A stretch of 24,806 nt of DNA from CAYJBH01 sp964370605 (GTDB lineage: Bacteria; Bacillota; Clostridia; Oscillospirales; Ruminococcaceae): assembly GCA_964370605.1 (NCBI GenBank), contig CAYJJX010000024.1, positions 1 through 24,806 on the forward strand, written 5' to 3'. This document shows, piece after piece, positions 1 to 7,408 of the stretch. The position numbers and the translations under genes are program-made. The notes beneath the pieces were generated by a model that was given only the letters and a program-made list of their open reading frames with translations, did not search any database and had not been told where the DNA came from. Every line of letters begins with the position of its first letter. The stretch's first letter is position 1.

Positions 1-1
1 T

Positions 2-112
2 GTGCCTTTAGAGTTCCCCGATGTTTCGCTTGCAACAAGACGAGGTGTAGCGGTAACATACACACCGCTCATCGACGCTCCCACACCTATGGTAGCCGCC
101 GCACAGTTCTAA
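2..112 (+). CDS. C-terminal end of an unidentified protein (partial)
   Basis: An open frame enters from the left edge and ends at TAA 110-112, giving 36 residues that begin VPLEFPDVSLATRRG and end PMVAAAQF. Codon choice looks protein-like, and the other plus frame through this stretch gives a Cys/Arg-rich, unlikely peptide. The family cannot be recognised from this tail. It converges on the minus-strand tRNA gene, and the hairpin at 133-179 lies just past its stop, so it may also protect this transcript's 3' end although no T-run follows on the plus strand. The minus frame over the same bases is also open, so the call is only moderately sure. Confidence 0.45.
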   Translation: MPLEFPDVSLATRRGVAVTYTPLIDAPTPMVAAAQF

Positions 113-132
113 ACTAAAAACAGGCATAAAAA

Positions 133-179
133 AGTGAGTGTTCTTATTAGGATACTCAAATCCTATAAGAACACTCACA
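133..179 (-). terminator. Intrinsic terminator of tRNA-Leu
   Basis: A long near-perfect inverted repeat with arms GTGAGTGTTCTTAT and ATAAGAACACTCAC continues inward to a small loop. On the minus strand it is followed by a run of six T (the A-run before 133 on the plus strand). It starts one base past the tRNA 3' end. Confidence 0.85.
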
Positions 180-180
180 C

Positions 181-265
181 TGGTGCGGATGACAGGACTT
201 GAACCTGCACATCGTAAGACACTAGATCCTAAGTCTAGCGCGTCTGCCAATTCCGCCACATCCGC
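181..265 (-). tRNA. tRNA-Leu (anticodon UAG)
   Basis: Read on the minus strand, the acceptor stem GCGGATG pairs with CATCCGC, followed by discriminator A and an encoded CCA (181-183). The anticodon stem CTAGA/TCTAG encloses the loop CTTAGGA, giving anticodon TAG at 229-231, which reads leucine CUA codons. The 85-base length and long variable arm fit a class II tRNA such as Leu, and the T-arm contains GGTTCAAGTCC. The gene has its own promoter and terminator, so it is an independent transcription unit. Confidence 0.96.
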
Positions 266-309
266 ATGTTGCAATCATACACAGCAACGCTTTTTATGAT
301 GCAAGAGCT

Positions 310-338
310 ATTATAACACATAAAAAATCTTTTTTCAA
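310..338 (-). promoter_or_regulatory. Promoter of tRNA-Leu
   Basis: On the minus strand, -35 TTGAAA (338-333) and -10 TATAAT (315-310) are separated by exactly 17 bases. The expected transcription start near 303 lies about 38 bases upstream of the tRNA 5' end. Confidence 0.8.
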
Positions 339-418
339 CCCTAAATTATGCTTTGTGTTAAGTTTTGTGTTTATTTTAGTTTGGCACATCGTTTTTTAGA
401 TGCGTTTTCTTGTGTTTT

Positions 419-1531
419 TTATCGAAGTTTGTTGATAATATCGTGCATTTCTTGCCATACACTTTCCATGTCTCGGACAAGTTTGAACTGTGTGCGTGCA
501 CGATCAAGATTTTGATCCGGACGTGAAGTGTTGAAGTAGACGTCTCCTTCCAGATAGTCGGTAAGAAAACGCATTCCACATTCGAGGGTGATTAATTTTG
601 CACCGAGCGGCATATAATCAAGCTCTGCTTGTGTCAGCGTTCCACCACAGCCCTCTATATAGCCTTTTGCATATATCTCATACAGCGATAGATCAAAGTT
701 GACCTTTTCGAGATCCTGCTCGTCTTCCGACGCGTTATTAGCACCAAACCGTATCGAGTCGCCGAAGTCATAGACGGAAAGTCCCGGCATGACGGTGTCG
801 AGGTCTATAATGCAAAGCCATTCACCGCTGGCATCGTCCATTAAAACATTGTTCAGCTTGGTATCATTATGGGTTACACGCAGTGGTAAAATTCCGTCGT
901 AAAGCGCTTTTAGCGCAAGCGCACAGTCGTTCTCGCGCTCGAATGCAAATTGCACCTCTTTTGATACGAGATGCGCCCGGCTGAATCGGTCTTCGCTAAC
1001 AGCTTTTTTTAGGTTCTCCAATCGCTTTATAGTGTTGTGGAAGTCGACAATAGTCTCGTGCAATGTGTCCGCGGGATAATCACTCAGTAGACGTTGGAAG
1101 TTGCCGAAAGCCTTGCCAGAAGTGTAGAATTGCTCAGGTGTATCGGCTCTTTCCGGTGTTGTTGCGTTATCAATATATTTATACATGCGCCATGCACGAC
1201 CATCTTCGTCGGTGAAATAGTTTTCACCATTGATCGTCTTTATTACAGTTAGTGTTTCCCGCTCAATATCGCCGTTGTTGGCAATGATGATACGACGAAG
1301 ATAATCGGTAACATTACAGATGTTTTCCATCAATTGAGCAGGGTTTTTGAAAGCCTGATCGCTCAGACGCTGTAGAGTATATTTCTTGCATTCACCCTCG
1401 TTGGTTTTTGTTTGGATTCGAAATGTATTGTTCACATGACCGTTTCCAAAAAGACTGACTTTTACCACCTCTCCCGTAAAGTCAAAAGCGGCCAGCGCGC
1501 TGTCAAATGTTTTTATATCTGTTTCAAGCAT
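419..1531 (-). CDS. nahK: N-acetylhexosamine 1-kinase-like phosphotransferase
   Basis: This 370-residue protein belongs to the aminoglycoside phosphotransferase/choline kinase fold. The catalytic loop reads VTHNDTKLNNVLMD with H221, N222 and D223, and the metal-binding segment is CIIDLDTVMPG with D243 and D245. The HNDTKxNN pattern followed by DLDTVMPG is typical of NahK/LnpB, which phosphorylates GlcNAc or GalNAc at C1 in the cytoplasm. That assignment rests on family knowledge; the substrate here is inferred. Related sugar 1-kinases cannot be excluded, and the neighbouring glucan genes would fit a kinase acting on another hexose. The start at 1531 is preceded by GAAAGGAAC. The gene is transcribed away from the GH13 gene, and no clear hairpin terminator follows its stop. 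Confidence 0.8.
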   Translation of the reverse strand: MLETDIKTFDSALAAFDFTGEVVKVSLFGNGHVNNTFRIQTKTNEGECKKYTLQRLSDQAFKNPAQLMENICNVTDYLRRIIIANNGDIERETLTVIKTINGENYFTDEDGRAWRMYKYIDNATTPERADTPEQFYTSGKAFGNFQRLLSDYPADTLHETIVDFHNTIKRLENLKKAVSEDRFSRAHLVSKEVQFAFERENDCALALKALYDGILPLRVTHNDTKLNNVLMDDASGEWLCIIDLDTVMPGLSVYDFGDSIRFGANNASEDEQDLEKVNFDLSLYEIYAKGYIEGCGGTLTQAELDYMPLGAKLITLECGMRFLTDYLEGDVYFNTSRPDQNLDRARTQFKLVRDMESVWQEMHDIINKLR

Positions 1532-1589
1532 TTAGCTGTTCCTTTCAATAAGTATTTAGTAGCTGAAAACAAAAAGTACTAAATTAAAT

Positions 1590-1617
1590 TTTATAGCCAA
1601 ATTGACATATTGTCAAT
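1590..1617 (-). promoter_or_regulatory. Possible nahK promoter with overlapping palindrome
   Basis: On the minus strand TTGACA (1616-1611) and TATAAA (1595-1590) could form a promoter, but the spacer is only 15 bases. A perfect inverted repeat ATTGACA-TAT-TGTCAAT at 1601-1617 covers the -35 element, as an operator would. The palindrome is certain; the promoter role is inferred. Confidence 0.5.
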
Positions 1618-1655
1618 GATAATTTATATTATTGCACCAATAAATTTGTAATAGC

Positions 1656-1685
1656 TTGACTACTTTTGATGTGTTGCATTATAAT
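1656..1685 (+). promoter_or_regulatory. Promoter of the GH13 gene at 1723
   Basis: TTGACT (1656-1661) and TATAAT (1680-1685) are separated by 18 bases. The start codon follows about 30 bases after the expected transcription start, preceded by GAAAGGAG. Confidence 0.8.
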
Positions 1686-1722
1686 GTAGATAGATCAAAG
1701 ATATATTGAAAGGAGCTATTAT

Positions 1723-3465
1723 ATGCAGTTAGGCTCGATTATTCATCGCGCAAGTGAAAGTCAGTGCTATGCGGTTGATGAAAATACTATAGAGATAAAA
1801 ATAAAGACAGGATATGATATCGATGCAATAAGTATTATTCACGGTGATCCTTTTCAAGGAGGTATACTTGGTGGTGATTGGAAATGGAGTGGTGAAAAGA
1901 GTTCGATTTCTGACGTTTATGAATTGCAATACCATAAGGTGTGGGTAATACGTTTGACTCCGAAATACAAGCGCCTGAAATATTACTTTGAGCTTTATTC
2001 GCAGGGAGAGAGTATCCTTTTCTTTGAAGATGGATTCATGACTTCGGAACAAGCCGAATTGCCGGGTAAGGTCTTACAATGTTTCACAATGCCTTGGCTA
2101 AATCCCATCGATGTTCCCAAAACGCCAAGCTGGGCAAGAGATACTATTTGGTACCAGATATTCCCCGATCGCTTTTGCCGTGGTGATCTGACAAATAATG
2201 TCGAGGCGTTGCCGTGGGCAAGCAAGATGCCAAATAATGCAGACGTTTATGGCGGCGATATTGTCGGAATGGTTTCCAGGTTGGATTATCTGAAAAGTCT
2301 CGGTATAACCGGAATATATTTGAATCCGATATTCGAGGCGCTGGCCACCCACAAATACGATACCACCGATTATTTTACTATTGATCCCATGTTTGGAACA
2401 AATGAGCAATTTGCGGATTTTGTCGCCGAGTGTCATAAGCGAGAGATTAAAGTAATGCTGGACGGTGTGTTCAATCATTGCGGGAGTGACTTTCCACAGT
2501 GGAGAGATGTACTGGAAAAAGGCAAGCGATCAGAGTATTATGACTGGTTTATGATAAATAAATGGCCGTTTGATCAAGACAAAGACCATACAAACGATAG
2601 TGAATTCTTTTCTTTTGCGTTTACCGCGCGTATGCCGAAACTCAACACTAATAATCCGGAGGTTATTGAATATATAGCAAAAATATGTGAATACTGGATT
2701 AGAGAGTATGATATTGACGGATGGCGGTTGGATGTTGCGAACGAGATTAGTCACGTAATGTGCAAAGAAATACAGCGAAGATGCAGAGCGGTGAAAAAGG
2801 ATGTTTATATTCTCGGTGAAATCTGGCACGATTCGATAAATTGGTTGCTAGGTGATGAGTTCGATTCGGTAATGAACTATCCGCTCACTACCGTAATCAA
2901 CGATTTTTGGTTGAATAAAAGTTTGACAAACAAGGATTTTGAACACGGAATAAACAACTGCTATCATCGGTACATGTATCAGATAAACGATGTTTTGTTC
3001 AATCTGCTTGACAGCCATGATACCGATCGTTTGTTCTATCGTGTGAATAAGGATATCGATGTGTTTTATCAGCAACTGGCGGTTTTGTTTACAATGGCAG
3101 GGAGCACAAGCATATATTATGGCACCGAGATAGCAATGGACGGCGGACATGATCCATTATGCCGAGCCTGTATGCCTTGGGACGAGATAGAGCAGGGAGA
3201 GCACGACGAGAGCATTGCGATGCTACAACGTCTGACACACATGCGCAACACGGTCGATGCATGCAAGTCACAAAACATACGATTTGAATACGGTCTTGAC
3301 AATGATCGAGTGATTGAATACGTTAAAGATGGAAGGTTGAAGGTTGTTGTGAATTCGTCAGATGATATTGTTAATATCAAAGTGGAAGAGAAGGCGGTTT
3401 TGTTTTCAAATAAATATGACGATGTTTCACTTGCACCAAAAGGTGTTGTAATATTTATTGTATAA
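1723..3465 (+). CDS. GH13 neopullulanase/cyclomaltodextrinase-like alpha-glucan hydrolase
   Basis: This is a 580-residue GH13 enzyme. An N-terminal beta-rich region (about 1-125) resembles the CBM34 module of the GH13_20 subgroup (cyclomaltodextrinase, maltogenic amylase, neopullulanase). The TIM-barrel begins near WARDTIWYQIFPDRF. The catalytic set is visible: nucleophile D337 in GWRLDVANE, acid/base E366 in ILGEIWH, and D433 in LLDSHDTDR. The MPKLNT segment, seen in this subgroup, is also present. There is no signal peptide, so it should act in the cytoplasm, cleaving alpha-1,4 and possibly alpha-1,6 bonds of imported maltodextrins or cyclodextrins. It has its own promoter and no obvious terminator before the malE promoter, so read-through into the operon is possible. 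The exact substrate preference cannot be read from the sequence. Confidence 0.88.
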   Translation: MQLGSIIHRASESQCYAVDENTIEIKIKTGYDIDAISIIHGDPFQGGILGGDWKWSGEKSSISDVYELQYHKVWVIRLTPKYKRLKYYFELYSQGESILFFEDGFMTSEQAELPGKVLQCFTMPWLNPIDVPKTPSWARDTIWYQIFPDRFCRGDLTNNVEALPWASKMPNNADVYGGDIVGMVSRLDYLKSLGITGIYLNPIFEALATHKYDTTDYFTIDPMFGTNEQFADFVAECHKREIKVMLDGVFNHCGSDFPQWRDVLEKGKRSEYYDWFMINKWPFDQDKDHTNDSEFFSFAFTARMPKLNTNNPEVIEYIAKICEYWIREYDIDGWRLDVANEISHVMCKEIQRRCRAVKKDVYILGEIWHDSINWLLGDEFDSVMNYPLTTVINDFWLNKSLTNKDFEHGINNCYHRYMYQINDVLFNLLDSHDTDRLFYRVNKDIDVFYQQLAVLFTMAGSTSIYYGTEIAMDGGHDPLCRACMPWDEIEQGEHDESIAMLQRLTHMRNTVDACKSQNIRFEYGLDNDRVIEYVKDGRLKVVVNSSDDIVNIKVEEKAVLFSNKYDDVSLAPKGVVIFIV

Positions 3466-3472
3466 TTTTAAT

Positions 3473-3486
3473 GTAAAACGTATACC
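3473..3486. promoter_or_regulatory. LacI-type operator, distal copy
   Basis: GTAAAACGTATACC matches the two downstream sites around the central AAAACG core and the outer CC. Its centre is 95 bp upstream of the operator in the promoter spacer. It is the weakest copy of the three. Confidence 0.5.
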
Positions 3487-3563
3487 TATTAGACGCGGCA
3501 TCAATTTTATTTGTATATTTGCACAATAATTATTAAAAAACGGTTAAATTTTACGAAAAAGTC

Positions 3564-3592
3564 TTGCGGAAAACGATTTCCTGTGCTATAGT
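3564..3592 (+). promoter_or_regulatory. Maltodextrin operon promoter with LacI-type operator in the spacer
   Basis: -35 TTGCGG (3564-3569), a spacer of exactly 17 bases, and -10 TATAGT (3587-3592). The operator GGAAAACGATTTCC (3568-3581) is palindromic in six of seven base-pair steps around a central CG. It occupies the end of the -35 and most of the spacer, so a bound repressor would block RNA polymerase. The likely ligand is the LacI-family protein encoded at the end of the operon; CcpA is an alternative because its sites are similar. Confidence 0.75.
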
Positions 3593-3598
3593 GTTGGT

Positions 3599-3915
3599 AA
3601 TTCATAAAGAAGACGATCAATAATTTTAATTAATTATTTGTAAAACGTTTTCCGAAGTGAACCACAGGAGGAAGTTTGAAAGTTGGCTTCAAAATGAACT
3701 TGTCTTGACACGCTGCTAATATGTTTGAGTTTCGATGTGTTTACACGAAGAAGCCGCATGACAATTGGTAGTATGATTGTAAGGCAAGACAGCGAGAAGA
3801 ACGATTTTCAGACGAACAGTTTCATAGTGTGCCGGATTGGAGGTCAGAGGGACGCTCCGACGAAATTGCACCGAGACTGTACCAAACGCACAAATGTGCA
3901 GAAAGGTAAGACAAG
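3599..3915 (+). other. Long 5' leader of the maltodextrin operon with a possible tiny leader ORF
   Basis: About 317 bases separate the expected transcription start from malE, and no recognisable gene lies in them. A strong Shine-Dalgarno AGGAGG (3666-3671) sits four bases before TTG 3676, opening a ten-codon frame (MKVGFKMNLS if TTG is read as Met) that stops at 3706-3708. A frame of 64 codons from 3725 has no good ribosome site and odd composition, so it is not called. A small palindrome GCACA-AA-TGTGC (3888-3899) lies just before the malE Shine-Dalgarno. No known riboswitch class was recognised. Confidence 0.4.
3640..3653. promoter_or_regulatory. LacI-type operator, downstream copy
   Basis: GTAAAACGTTTTCC, with the perfect core AAAACGTTTT, is centred 72 bp downstream of the promoter-spacer operator and about 48 bp into the expected transcript. 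It is well placed for a DNA loop or a roadblock. Confidence 0.7.
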
Positions 3916-5151
3916 ATGAAAAAATTATTGGCATTGTTATTGGCAACGGTAATGGGTTTTGCACTTATTGGCTGTACCGCAGATCCGGAGGGCACGACTT
4001 CTACTTCCGAGACACCCACAACAGAGAGCGAAGCTCCGGCTGAAGATGCATCATCAGAAGCTGTAGTACTTCAAATCGGCGTAGAAGAAAGCTATGTAGC
4101 TTTCTATCAAGAGATGGCAGACGCCTTCACAGCTGAGAACCCCAACGTAACTTTTGACATCGTTGCAACCGGAATGTTCGACATTCTTGATTCTCTCGAG
4201 GCTCAAAAAGGTAATTCGGCTGACATTTTCATGCTGCCGAATGACAGAATCGGTGATCTTGCACAAAAGAAATTAATCGCTCCGCTGGATGCTGATGTTT
4301 CGGGCTACTCCGCTTCGGCGCAGGGTGCAGGTCAGTATGATGGACAAAACTACTTTGTACCGCTGAGCACCGACACAACACTTCTCTACTACAACAAGTC
4401 GCTTGTCGATGCAGAGCCGGCAACATTGCAGGAACTCGACCCGGCAGACTGGACAGCTAAATACACCGATTTCTATGTTGCAGGCGGTATGTTGGCTGCT
4501 AACGGCGGCTACATCTTCGGCGCAGACAACACCGACATCGGCCTGAACAACGAAGGCTCGGTAAAAGGCTTGACTGCAATACAAGACCTGTTCCACAACG
4601 GAAGTGAGAACTGGGTTGCAATGCAGGAAGATTCCACCGGCTATGACTGGCAGGTACAGGCGTTTATCGATGGTACAATCAAGTACTACATCGACGGACC
4701 TTGGAAATACAATGACCTCGTAAGCGGCGGACTTGCAGAAGAGAACATCGGCTTCATGCCCATACCGTCTTGGGATGGCAGCGGCACATACGCACCGATC
4801 ACCGGTGTTAAAGGTGTGACTGTTAATGCATACTCCGACAACCTTGAAATTGCACAGCAGTTTGTTGCTACACTTGCAACAGCTGAAAATGCACAAAAAT
4901 GGTATGATGCAACAAGTGAAGTTAATCCCCACTCTGAAGTTGTATTTGCTGAAAACTCAATGGCATCTGTTGTTGCCGCCGCAACAAGCGTAGGAACACC
5001 AATGCCGACCGACCCAGCATTTGGTAAGGTTTGGGTACCGATGGCTGACGCCCTGAAACAAGTTGCAGCTGATGCAAGCATTGATCCACAAGCAGCACTC
5101 GATGCCGCTGTGTCAACAATCTCGGCCGATATCGCGGCTATGGCTCAATAA
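3916..5151 (+). CDS. malE: Maltodextrin-binding lipoprotein of an ABC importer
   Basis: This 411-residue solute-binding protein is of the MalE/SBP type 1 family. Residues 1-20 are a lipoprotein signal, with lipobox ending LIGC and the lipidated Cys at 20. A Thr/Ser/Glu-rich linker follows (about 21-48), then the mature two-lobed domain. Typical segments are MADAFTAENPNVTF, the ADIFMLPND stretch, and the ligand-site-like YYIDGPWKYND near residue 260. The protein would sit on the outer face of the membrane and deliver oligosaccharide to the MalF/MalG channel. The start is fixed by AAAGG nine bases upstream of ATG. Codon choice appears more biased than in neighbouring genes, which suits a highly expressed first gene. 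Maltodextrin rather than another oligosaccharide is inferred from the pullulanase and GH13 partners. Confidence 0.9.
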   Translation: MKKLLALLLATVMGFALIGCTADPEGTTSTSETPTTESEAPAEDASSEAVVLQIGVEESYVAFYQEMADAFTAENPNVTFDIVATGMFDILDSLEAQKGNSADIFMLPNDRIGDLAQKKLIAPLDADVSGYSASAQGAGQYDGQNYFVPLSTDTTLLYYNKSLVDAEPATLQELDPADWTAKYTDFYVAGGMLAANGGYIFGADNTDIGLNNEGSVKGLTAIQDLFHNGSENWVAMQEDSTGYDWQVQAFIDGTIKYYIDGPWKYNDLVSGGLAEENIGFMPIPSWDGSGTYAPITGVKGVTVNAYSDNLEIAQQFVATLATAENAQKWYDATSEVNPHSEVVFAENSMASVVAAATSVGTPMPTDPAFGKVWVPMADALKQVAADASIDPQAALDAAVSTISADIAAMAQ

Positions 5152-5163
5152 TATAGCTAAAAA

Positions 5164-5194
5164 GGAGCACATGCTTTTGCAAAGTGTGTGCTCC
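5164..5194 (+). terminator. Intercistronic hairpin between malE and malF
   Basis: GGAGCACA (5164-5171) pairs with TGTGCTCC (5187-5194), and ACTTTTAAAAAG follows. The T-run is short, so it probably terminates only part of the transcripts or stabilises the malE message. Such an element would make binding protein more abundant than permease. Confidence 0.65.
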
Positions 5195-5225
5195 ACTTTT
5201 AAAAAGAGAGGGATAGGACACTGAA

Positions 5226-6539
5226 ATGCACAAGACATTCATTTTTTGGCTCTCCTTTTTCATCCCGGGTAGCGGACATCTCTTATTGAAGCAATTCAAG
5301 AGAGCGGTCTTGGGATTAGTCTATACGGCTTTTACTTATTTTGCGTATGTCACGGTTTTAATACCGAGCATTGCGCAAAGTTTTGTCTATCACATCAGCG
5401 GACCTTATGCCGGCACGCTAGCGATAGGCGCAGTGGAATATGAGGATGATTCGTTTATCCTATTGATGGGTACGGTATTTGCGATTGCATGTATCGCTGC
5501 CTTTTTGCTTGTTAACTATTGGATAGCAAGGGATGCAAGATCGATAAAAATGTCGATTGACGCTAACGAAGAGATAATGACATTTCGAGAGAAAGCAAAG
5601 ATTTTGGCACCAGACGTAATCCCCAATGCAATTGCAGGACCTGCCTTTATCTTGATGTTGTTGTTTTTGATTGTTCCGTCGATAGTATCGATTTTGATCG
5701 CCTTTACCAATTATCGCACACCGGTTCTTCCGCCGGCATATCTCGTCGAATGGTCGGGCTTTGACAATTTTGTGCGCTTGATTACCGATCCGCGATTGGC
5801 CCAAGGATTTACCGATACATTGAGTTGGACCTTGACATGGACTTTCAGTGCGACCATGTTGACATTGGTGCTGGGTGTTTCACTGGCTGTACTATGTAAT
5901 AACAAAAAAATCAAAGGCAAAAAGTTTTTCCGTACCGTCTACCTTTTGCCGTGGGCAGTGCCGGCATTTTTGACTATATTAATCTTTGAGATATTCTTTT
6001 CAAGAATCGGAACCATGAATACCGTCGTAATACCGTTTCTTACCGGTACCGAGTATGATCTTGGCAATGCGGTTCCGTTCTTGATGGATGCGAATATAAT
6101 GAAGGTTATCATAGTACTTATTCAGGGCTGGCTCGGATTTCCTTATATTTTCGTGCTTGTTACCGGTATCTTGCAGGCGATTCCGGACGATCTCTATGAA
6201 GCCTCCGGGATGGATGGCGGAAATGCCTGGACCAATTTCTGGGACATCACATTCCCAATTATTTTTAACAGCGCTGCGCCTACCTTTATTACCCAGTTTA
6301 CTTTTAATTTCAACAACGTCGTCATTATCTATCTTTTGACCGAGAGTGTTGTAAAGGGTGTAGGAGAAGTGTATGGACCGCTCGAGACAATTGCATCGCT
6401 TGGTTATAAACTGATGGTCGAGGAACAGGACTTCTCGACAGCGGCGGTGTTTACCCTTATCACCTCGACGGTAGTATCTGTTGTAGTGCTTTTGTCTTGG
6501 CTAAAAACCGGAGCGTTCAAGAAGGAGGATGTAATGTGA
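5226..6539 (+). CDS. malF: Maltodextrin ABC transporter permease, MalF type
   Basis: This 437-residue inner-membrane permease has the ABC-interaction loop (EAA motif) YEASGMDGGNAWTNFWDITFP around E325, which docks on the ATPase. The conserved channel part starts near residue 135 with several hydrophobic spans. Before it lies an extra N-terminal region: FFIPGSGHLLLKQFKRA (residues 11-27), then membrane segments near 27-48 and 78-100. The PGxGHxxxxQxxxA pattern resembles small membrane modules found at the N-terminus of some Bacillota MalF proteins. The gene lies 74 bases after malE and its stop overlaps the malG start. Confidence 0.9.
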   Translation: MHKTFIFWLSFFIPGSGHLLLKQFKRAVLGLVYTAFTYFAYVTVLIPSIAQSFVYHISGPYAGTLAIGAVEYEDDSFILLMGTVFAIACIAAFLLVNYWIARDARSIKMSIDANEEIMTFREKAKILAPDVIPNAIAGPAFILMLLFLIVPSIVSILIAFTNYRTPVLPPAYLVEWSGFDNFVRLITDPRLAQGFTDTLSWTLTWTFSATMLTLVLGVSLAVLCNNKKIKGKKFFRTVYLLPWAVPAFLTILIFEIFFSRIGTMNTVVIPFLTGTEYDLGNAVPFLMDANIMKVIIVLIQGWLGFPYIFVLVTGILQAIPDDLYEASGMDGGNAWTNFWDITFPIIFNSAAPTFITQFTFNFNNVVIIYLLTESVVKGVGEVYGPLETIASLGYKLMVEEQDFSTAAVFTLITSTVVSVVVLLSWLKTGAFKKEDVM

Positions 6540-7408
6540 TGAGTGCCGATAAAATTAAAAGAGACTTTTTCCTGTTTCTCAACTATGTTGTTTTAATCGT
6601 GATGGTGTTTTTGATTCTGTTCCCACTCTTTGTCACGGTCATGAGTGCATTTAATGTGACCAACTCGCTTTACTCCACTTCGCTTATTCCGGAACGTTTC
6701 AGTTTAACAGAGAATTTTGTGCGCCTTTTTGAAGAAACCGAGTATCTTCGGTGGTATGTTAACACATTTTCGATCTCTATTGCGGCTATGTTACTTGCCA
6801 CATTTATAATTACCATCATGGGATATCTATATTCGCGTCTGCGCTTCAAATCAAGAAAAGGCAGTCTGACAATGCTTCTCATTGTGCAGATTATACCGAG
6901 CGGCAGTACCCTCATCGCACTTTATGCCATTGCAACGTCGGTGGGAATATATTCTTCCGAAAATTCGACACTTTATACCTATATGTTCCTGACATTGATC
7001 TATGCGACCGGTGCAATACCGATGAACACCATCTTGATGAAGGGATATTACGATTCTATCCCGAGAGAGCTCGATGAGTCGGCAAAGATTGACGGCGCCT
7101 CACATCCGCAGGTGTTTCGGCAAATTCTTGTTCCGCTTGTGAAACCGATGATAGCGGTGACGGCCTTGTTCACGTTCTTGACACCGATTGGCGATGTAAT
7201 CATGCCGAACTTTTTGGTGGCAAGTATCGACTCTGCCGACAAAACACTGGCGATAGGCTTGAACGGTTTAATCGAAAATCCGCAGGATCAATCATACAAC
7301 CTGTTTGCGGCAGGCTCGATATTGGTAGCAATCCCCGCGATACTGCTTTTTTATAAGCTTCAAAACTATATTGTTGGTGGATTGGCACAAGGAGGAGTTA
7401 AAGGATAA
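6539..7408 (+). CDS. malG: Maltodextrin ABC transporter permease, MalG type
   Basis: This 289-residue permease starts MSADKIKRDFF. The start is placed at ATG 6539 because it overlaps the malF stop (TGATG) and is preceded by AAGGAGG at 6522-6528; GTG 6536 is an alternative. An in-frame upstream ATG at 6497 lies inside malF and has no ribosome site. Six hydrophobic spans are visible. The EAA loop reads ELDESAKIDGASHPQVFRQILVP, typical of MalG-type subunits that pair with MalF. Its stop overlaps the next start (TAATG), so translation is coupled to the ATPase gene. Confidence 0.92.
   Translation: MSADKIKRDFFLFLNYVVLIVMVFLILFPLFVTVMSAFNVTNSLYSTSLIPERFSLTENFVRLFEETEYLRWYVNTFSISIAAMLLATFIITIMGYLYSRLRFKSRKGSLTMLLIVQIIPSGSTLIALYAIATSVGIYSSENSTLYTYMFLTLIYATGAIPMNTILMKGYYDSIPRELDESAKIDGASHPQVFRQILVPLVKPMIAVTALFTFLTPIGDVIMPNFLVASIDSADKTLAIGLNGLIENPQDQSYNLFAAGSILVAIPAILLFYKLQNYIVGGLAQGGVKG

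Noticed and set aside
8..274. 88-codon minus-strand open frame
   Set aside because: It runs straight through tRNA-Leu and its terminator; the DVAELADALDLGSS-like start is a known translation artefact of a Leu tRNA.
3725..3919. 64-codon frame in the mal leader
   Set aside because: There is no ribosome site, composition is odd, and it runs over the malE Shine-Dalgarno; noise is more likely.
4273..4932. 219-codon frame opposite malE
   Set aside because: It is a shadow of a strongly codon-biased gene; the Cys-rich product has no protein-like features or ribosome site.
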